Shown here: piece by piece, positions 61,357 through 64,000 of the stretch
Layout: each line of letters begins with the position of its first letter
How positions within the stretch are numbered: position 1 is the first letter of the stretch
Origin: Marmoricola endophyticus
GTDB lineage: Bacteria > Actinomycetota > Actinomycetes > Propionibacteriales > Nocardioidaceae
Reading direction: 5' to 3'
Length of the DNA: 64,000 bases
NCBI RefSeq assembly: GCF_014644415.1
Contig: NZ_BMKQ01000001.1
Span: 794,763 to 858,762, forward strand
The notes under the pieces: model-generated
Database searches by the model: none
What the model saw: the letters and a program-made list of their open reading frames with translations, nothing else
What the model was told of the DNA's origin: nothing
Translations under genes and position numbers: made by a program

Positions 61357-63201
61357 TCAGGAGTAGAGAGCGTCCAGCTCGGCCTGGTTGTTCGACTCGA
61401 CGACCTTGCGCTTCACCTTCATCGACGGGGTCAGCTCGCCGGTCTCCACCGACGGCTCGTGGTCGAGGACGATGAACTTCTTGACCGTCTCCCAGCGGTT
61501 CAGCCGGGCGTTGGTCTGGTCGACGTACCCCTGCACCATCGCGCGGCAGGCGTCCGAGCCGACGATCTCGGCGTAGCTCTTGCCGCCCAGCCCGTTGCTC
61601 TGCGCCCACTCGGTGATCGCGTCGGTGTCCAGCGCGACGATCGCGGAGACGAAGTTGCGCTCGTTGCCGTGGACGACGAACTGGGAGACGTACGGGCAGA
61701 TCGCCTTGAACTGCGCCTCGATGGCCGACGGGGCGACGTACTTGCCGCCGGAGGTCTTGAACAGGTCCTTCTTGCGGTCGGTGATGCGCAGGAAGCCGTC
61801 CTCGTCGAGCTCACCGATGTCGCCGGTGTGCATCCAGCCGTCCTCGAGCGCCTCGCCCGTGGCCTCGACGTTGTTGTGGTAGCCCTGCATCACGTGCGGG
61901 CCCTTGATGAGGACCTCGCCGTCGGAGGCGATCTGCACCTCGCTGCCCGGCATCGCCGGCCCGACGGTGCCGATCTTGTAGTCGTCGGGGTGGTTCACGA
62001 AGGCGCCCGCGGAGGTCTCGGTGAGCCCGTACCCCTCGAGGATGAGGATGCCGGCGGCGTGGAACCACTCGGCGATCTCGCGGTTGAGCGCGGCCGAGCC
62101 GGAGATGAAGAAGCGCACCCGGCCACCGAACCGCTCGCGGACCTTAGCGAAGACCAGCTTGTCGAGGACGGCGTGCTCGCGCTCCAGCACGAAGCCGGGC
62201 TTCTTGCCCTCCCGCTTGAGGCCGTCGTACTTCAGACCGGTGGCGAAGGCGCGGTCGAAGATCTTCTTCTTCGCGCCGCCCTCGGCCTCCTGCATGGTCT
62301 GGATACGGCCGTAGGCCTTCTCGAAGATCCGCGGCGCCGCCCCCATGAAGGTCGGCTTCACGATGGCCAGGTTGTCGATGATCTTGTCCACGCGGCCGTC
62401 GACCGCGGTCGGGAAGCCGCACGCCAGCTGGGCGCTGAGCAGCACCTTGCCGAACGAGTGCGCCATCGGCAGCCACAGGAACTGCAGGTCGGACTCGTCG
62501 AGGATCCCCTGCCCCTGGATGACGGCGCCCTCGTAGGTCCACGACCCCTGCAGGAGACGGACGCCCTTCGGCTTCCCCGTCGTGCCGGAGGTGTAGATCA
62601 GCGTCGCCAGGTCGTCGGGACCGATCGCCTCGACGATGTCGTAGATCTCCTCGGGCTTGGCCGCGATCCGCTCGGCGCCGAGGCTGGCCAGGTCGTCCAG
62701 CCCGATCACCCAGTCGCCGTCTGCGGTGCCGTCGAAGGTGATCACCTTCGAGACCTCGCTGAGCTGCGCGCGGTTCTCGCGCAGCTTGGCGATCTGGTCG
62801 TCGTCCTCGGCGAAGACGACCTGCGAGCCGGAGTCGGTGAGGATGTACGTCGTGTCCTCGGCGTTCGTCGAGGGGTAGACCGTCGTCGTCGCCGCTCCGG
62901 AGCACATGATCGCCAGGTCGGCCAGGATCCACTCGTAGCGCGTGGCGGCCGCGATCGCGACGCGCTGCTCCGGCTCGACGCCGAGCGCGACGAGCCCCGC
63001 GGCGTACTGCAGGACCCGCTCGCCCGCCTGCTTCCAGGTCAGCGAGGACCACACCTCCTCCCCGCCCATGGAGACGGGGAACCGGTAGGCCTCGTTCGAC
63101 GGCGTACGGCGTACCCGGTCGAGGAACTGCGCAGCGATGCTCGGCAGCCGGTCCGTGACCGCGCTCATGTCGAAGTCGTCTCTCACGGGGGCTGCGGGCA
63201 T
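61357..63201 (-). CDS. Long-chain fatty acid-CoA ligase (AMP-forming)
   Basis: A 614-aa ANL-superfamily enzyme that activates fatty acids to acyl-CoA through acyl-AMP. ATP loop YTSGTTGKPKG, A5 region GYGLTETSAG, and the hinge DRKKDLFKTSGGKYVAP near residue 490. It is close to FadD15/long-chain ligases. AGGAG lies 6 nt before the ATG at 63201. It ends 2 bp from the convergent lipoprotein gene. Confidence 0.93.
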   Translation of the reverse strand: MPAAPVRDDFDMSAVTDRLPSIAAQFLDRVRRTPSNEAYRFPVSMGGEEVWSSLTWKQAGERVLQYAAGLVALGVEPEQRVAIAAATRYEWILADLAIMCSGAATTTVYPSTNAEDTTYILTDSGSQVVFAEDDDQIAKLRENRAQLSEVSKVITFDGTADGDWVIGLDDLASLGAERIAAKPEEIYDIVEAIGPDDLATLIYTSGTTGKPKGVRLLQGSWTYEGAVIQGQGILDESDLQFLWLPMAHSFGKVLLSAQLACGFPTAVDGRVDKIIDNLAIVKPTFMGAAPRIFEKAYGRIQTMQEAEGGAKKKIFDRAFATGLKYDGLKREGKKPGFVLEREHAVLDKLVFAKVRERFGGRVRFFISGSAALNREIAEWFHAAGILILEGYGLTETSAGAFVNHPDDYKIGTVGPAMPGSEVQIASDGEVLIKGPHVMQGYHNNVEATGEALEDGWMHTGDIGELDEDGFLRITDRKKDLFKTSGGKYVAPSAIEAQFKAICPYVSQFVVHGNERNFVSAIVALDTDAITEWAQSNGLGGKSYAEIVGSDACRAMVQGYVDQTNARLNRWETVKKFIVLDHEPSVETGELTPSMKVKRKVVESNNQAELDALYS

Positions 63202-63374
63202 CCGGGACTCCTGGGGTCTGGCGCACGGATCGGCGCGGTACGGCGGTGCGTGACGGGGGTTACCGTACGCAACGTCGGACGGCCGCGGAGCGTCCCCCGG
63301 CGGATCGATGAGTTCCGCTGCGGCGCCGGGTCGGTGTGGGCGAGGCTCACCCCACTCACGACCCGGAGGCCACC

Positions 63375-63785
63375 ATGACCGCGATCCTCACGCCGTACCT
63401 CAACTTCGCCGGCAACGCCCGCGAGGCGATGGAGTTCTACCAGTCGGTGATCGGGGGTGATCTCCAGGTCATGACCTTCGCCGACATGGGCGGCATGGGC
63501 CTGCCCGAGGACGAGCAGGCCCAGGTCATGCACGCCGCGCTCACGGCCGGCGACGGGCTGGTGGTCTTCGCCTCCGACGTCCCGCACGGGATGTACGAGA
63601 CGCCGCAGGGCTTCGGCGTCGCGCTCTCCGGCACCGACCTCGAGCGCCTGCGCGGCTGGTGGGACGGGCTGTCGGCCGGCGCGACGATCCAGATGCCGTT
63701 GGAGAAGGCCCCCTGGGGCGACTGGTTCGGCTCGCTCGACGACCGGTTCGGGATCAACTGGCTGGTCAACATCACCGGGTCGTAG
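63375..63785 (+). CDS. PhnB-like VOC-family protein
   Basis: A 136-aa protein of the PhnB/YdcE-like branch of the VOC superfamily: LTPYLNFAGNAREAMEFYQSVIGGDLQ, then the second module with DRFGINWLVNI. Some members bind metal and dimerise; enzymatic activity is not clear. ATG with GGAGG upstream. Confidence 0.85.
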   Translation: MTAILTPYLNFAGNAREAMEFYQSVIGGDLQVMTFADMGGMGLPEDEQAQVMHAALTAGDGLVVFASDVPHGMYETPQGFGVALSGTDLERLRGWWDGLSAGATIQMPLEKAPWGDWFGSLDDRFGINWLVNITGS

Positions 63786-63827
63786 GCGAGACGCACTCGG
63801 TGGTCCGGCGGGGTGCGTCCCTCGCTG

Positions 63828-64000
63828 GGTCTCGACGTCCTCCCTCGCTGGCGCTCGGTCGGGCTCGACCACCGGTGGTTGAGCAGCGAGCACCAGCGAG
63901 CGCGTCGAAACCACCAGCTCCTCCCGATCAGCAGCGAGCGCCAGCGAGCCCACCGGTGGTAGAGCAGCGAGCGCCAGCGAGCGCGTCGAAACCACCAGCT
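63828..64000. repeat. Dispersed REP-like repeat, locus H (runs off the window)
   Basis: GGGTCTCGACGTCC at the left, with several copies of GAGCAGCGAGCGCCAGCGAGC and GCGTCGAAACCACC. It continues past the window edge. Confidence 0.7.

Overview
The window is a very GC-rich, gene-dense stretch of an actinobacterial chromosome. Gene content and style fit Nocardioidaceae, most likely Nocardioides. This is inference from several signs: coproporphyrin-dependent heme genes (hemE-cgoX-chdC), an rnd gene coupled to a DUF3000 gene, a DUF3263 gene, a LigC-type ligase with a separate LigD polymerase gene, a DesA3-like desaturase with its reductase, many GTG starts, and eight copies of a dispersed GGTCTCGACG...GTCGAGACCACC repeat. 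I see no tRNA, rRNA, CRISPR array, phage or full insertion sequence.

Layout. 1-9050: the end of cynS, a methyltransferase, a photolyase-like protein that lacks the Fe-S cysteines of its family, a PPK2/HipA-like/DUF3037 operon, and a coupled DUF969-DUF979-DUF2891-malQ operon. 9225-16000: ligC, two unknowns, a TetR/small ORF/MFS efflux locus with its operator inside the promoter spacer, the LigD polymerase gene and a lipoprotein. 16061-24320: an Eis-like acetyltransferase, a DesA3-like desaturase with its reductase, glpF-glpK, a medium-chain reductase and msrB. 24343-30000: a heme operon (hemE-cgoX-chdC-NUDIX), DUF3000 and rnd. 30002-30167 is a 166-bp MITE-like element. 30164-39070: an orphan binding lipoprotein, hrpA, an aldo/keto reductase, a VOC protein and serA. 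39114-47694: a cell-surface block with a PhoP-like two-component system, a Gly-rich membrane protein, an LPDTG surface protein, and YkcB-like and GT2-GtrA glycosyltransferases. 11-bp-phased CACAGG repeats occur at the promoters of this block. 48018-51040: TetR, Baeyer-Villiger monooxygenase and SDR. 51109-53494: a polymorphic toxin with a C-terminal barnase domain, followed by a barstar immunity gene. 53633-63785: acyl-CoA dehydrogenase, DUF402, an SDR and a divergent P450, a FUSC protein, hemW, a lipoprotein, a long-chain acyl-CoA ligase and a PhnB-like protein.

Themes. Many operons use 4-bp ATGA or GTGA stop/start overlaps. At least a dozen genes carry a TANNNT -10 box only 6-8 nt before the start codon, which implies leaderless mRNAs. 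Two divergent gene pairs share the central TA of overlapping -10 boxes. The strongest leads are the candidate PhoP-box regulon, the barnase/barstar operon, two copies of a composite long-hairpin element, the MITE, the PPK2-HipA-like operon and a possible structured RNA near 32.3 kb.
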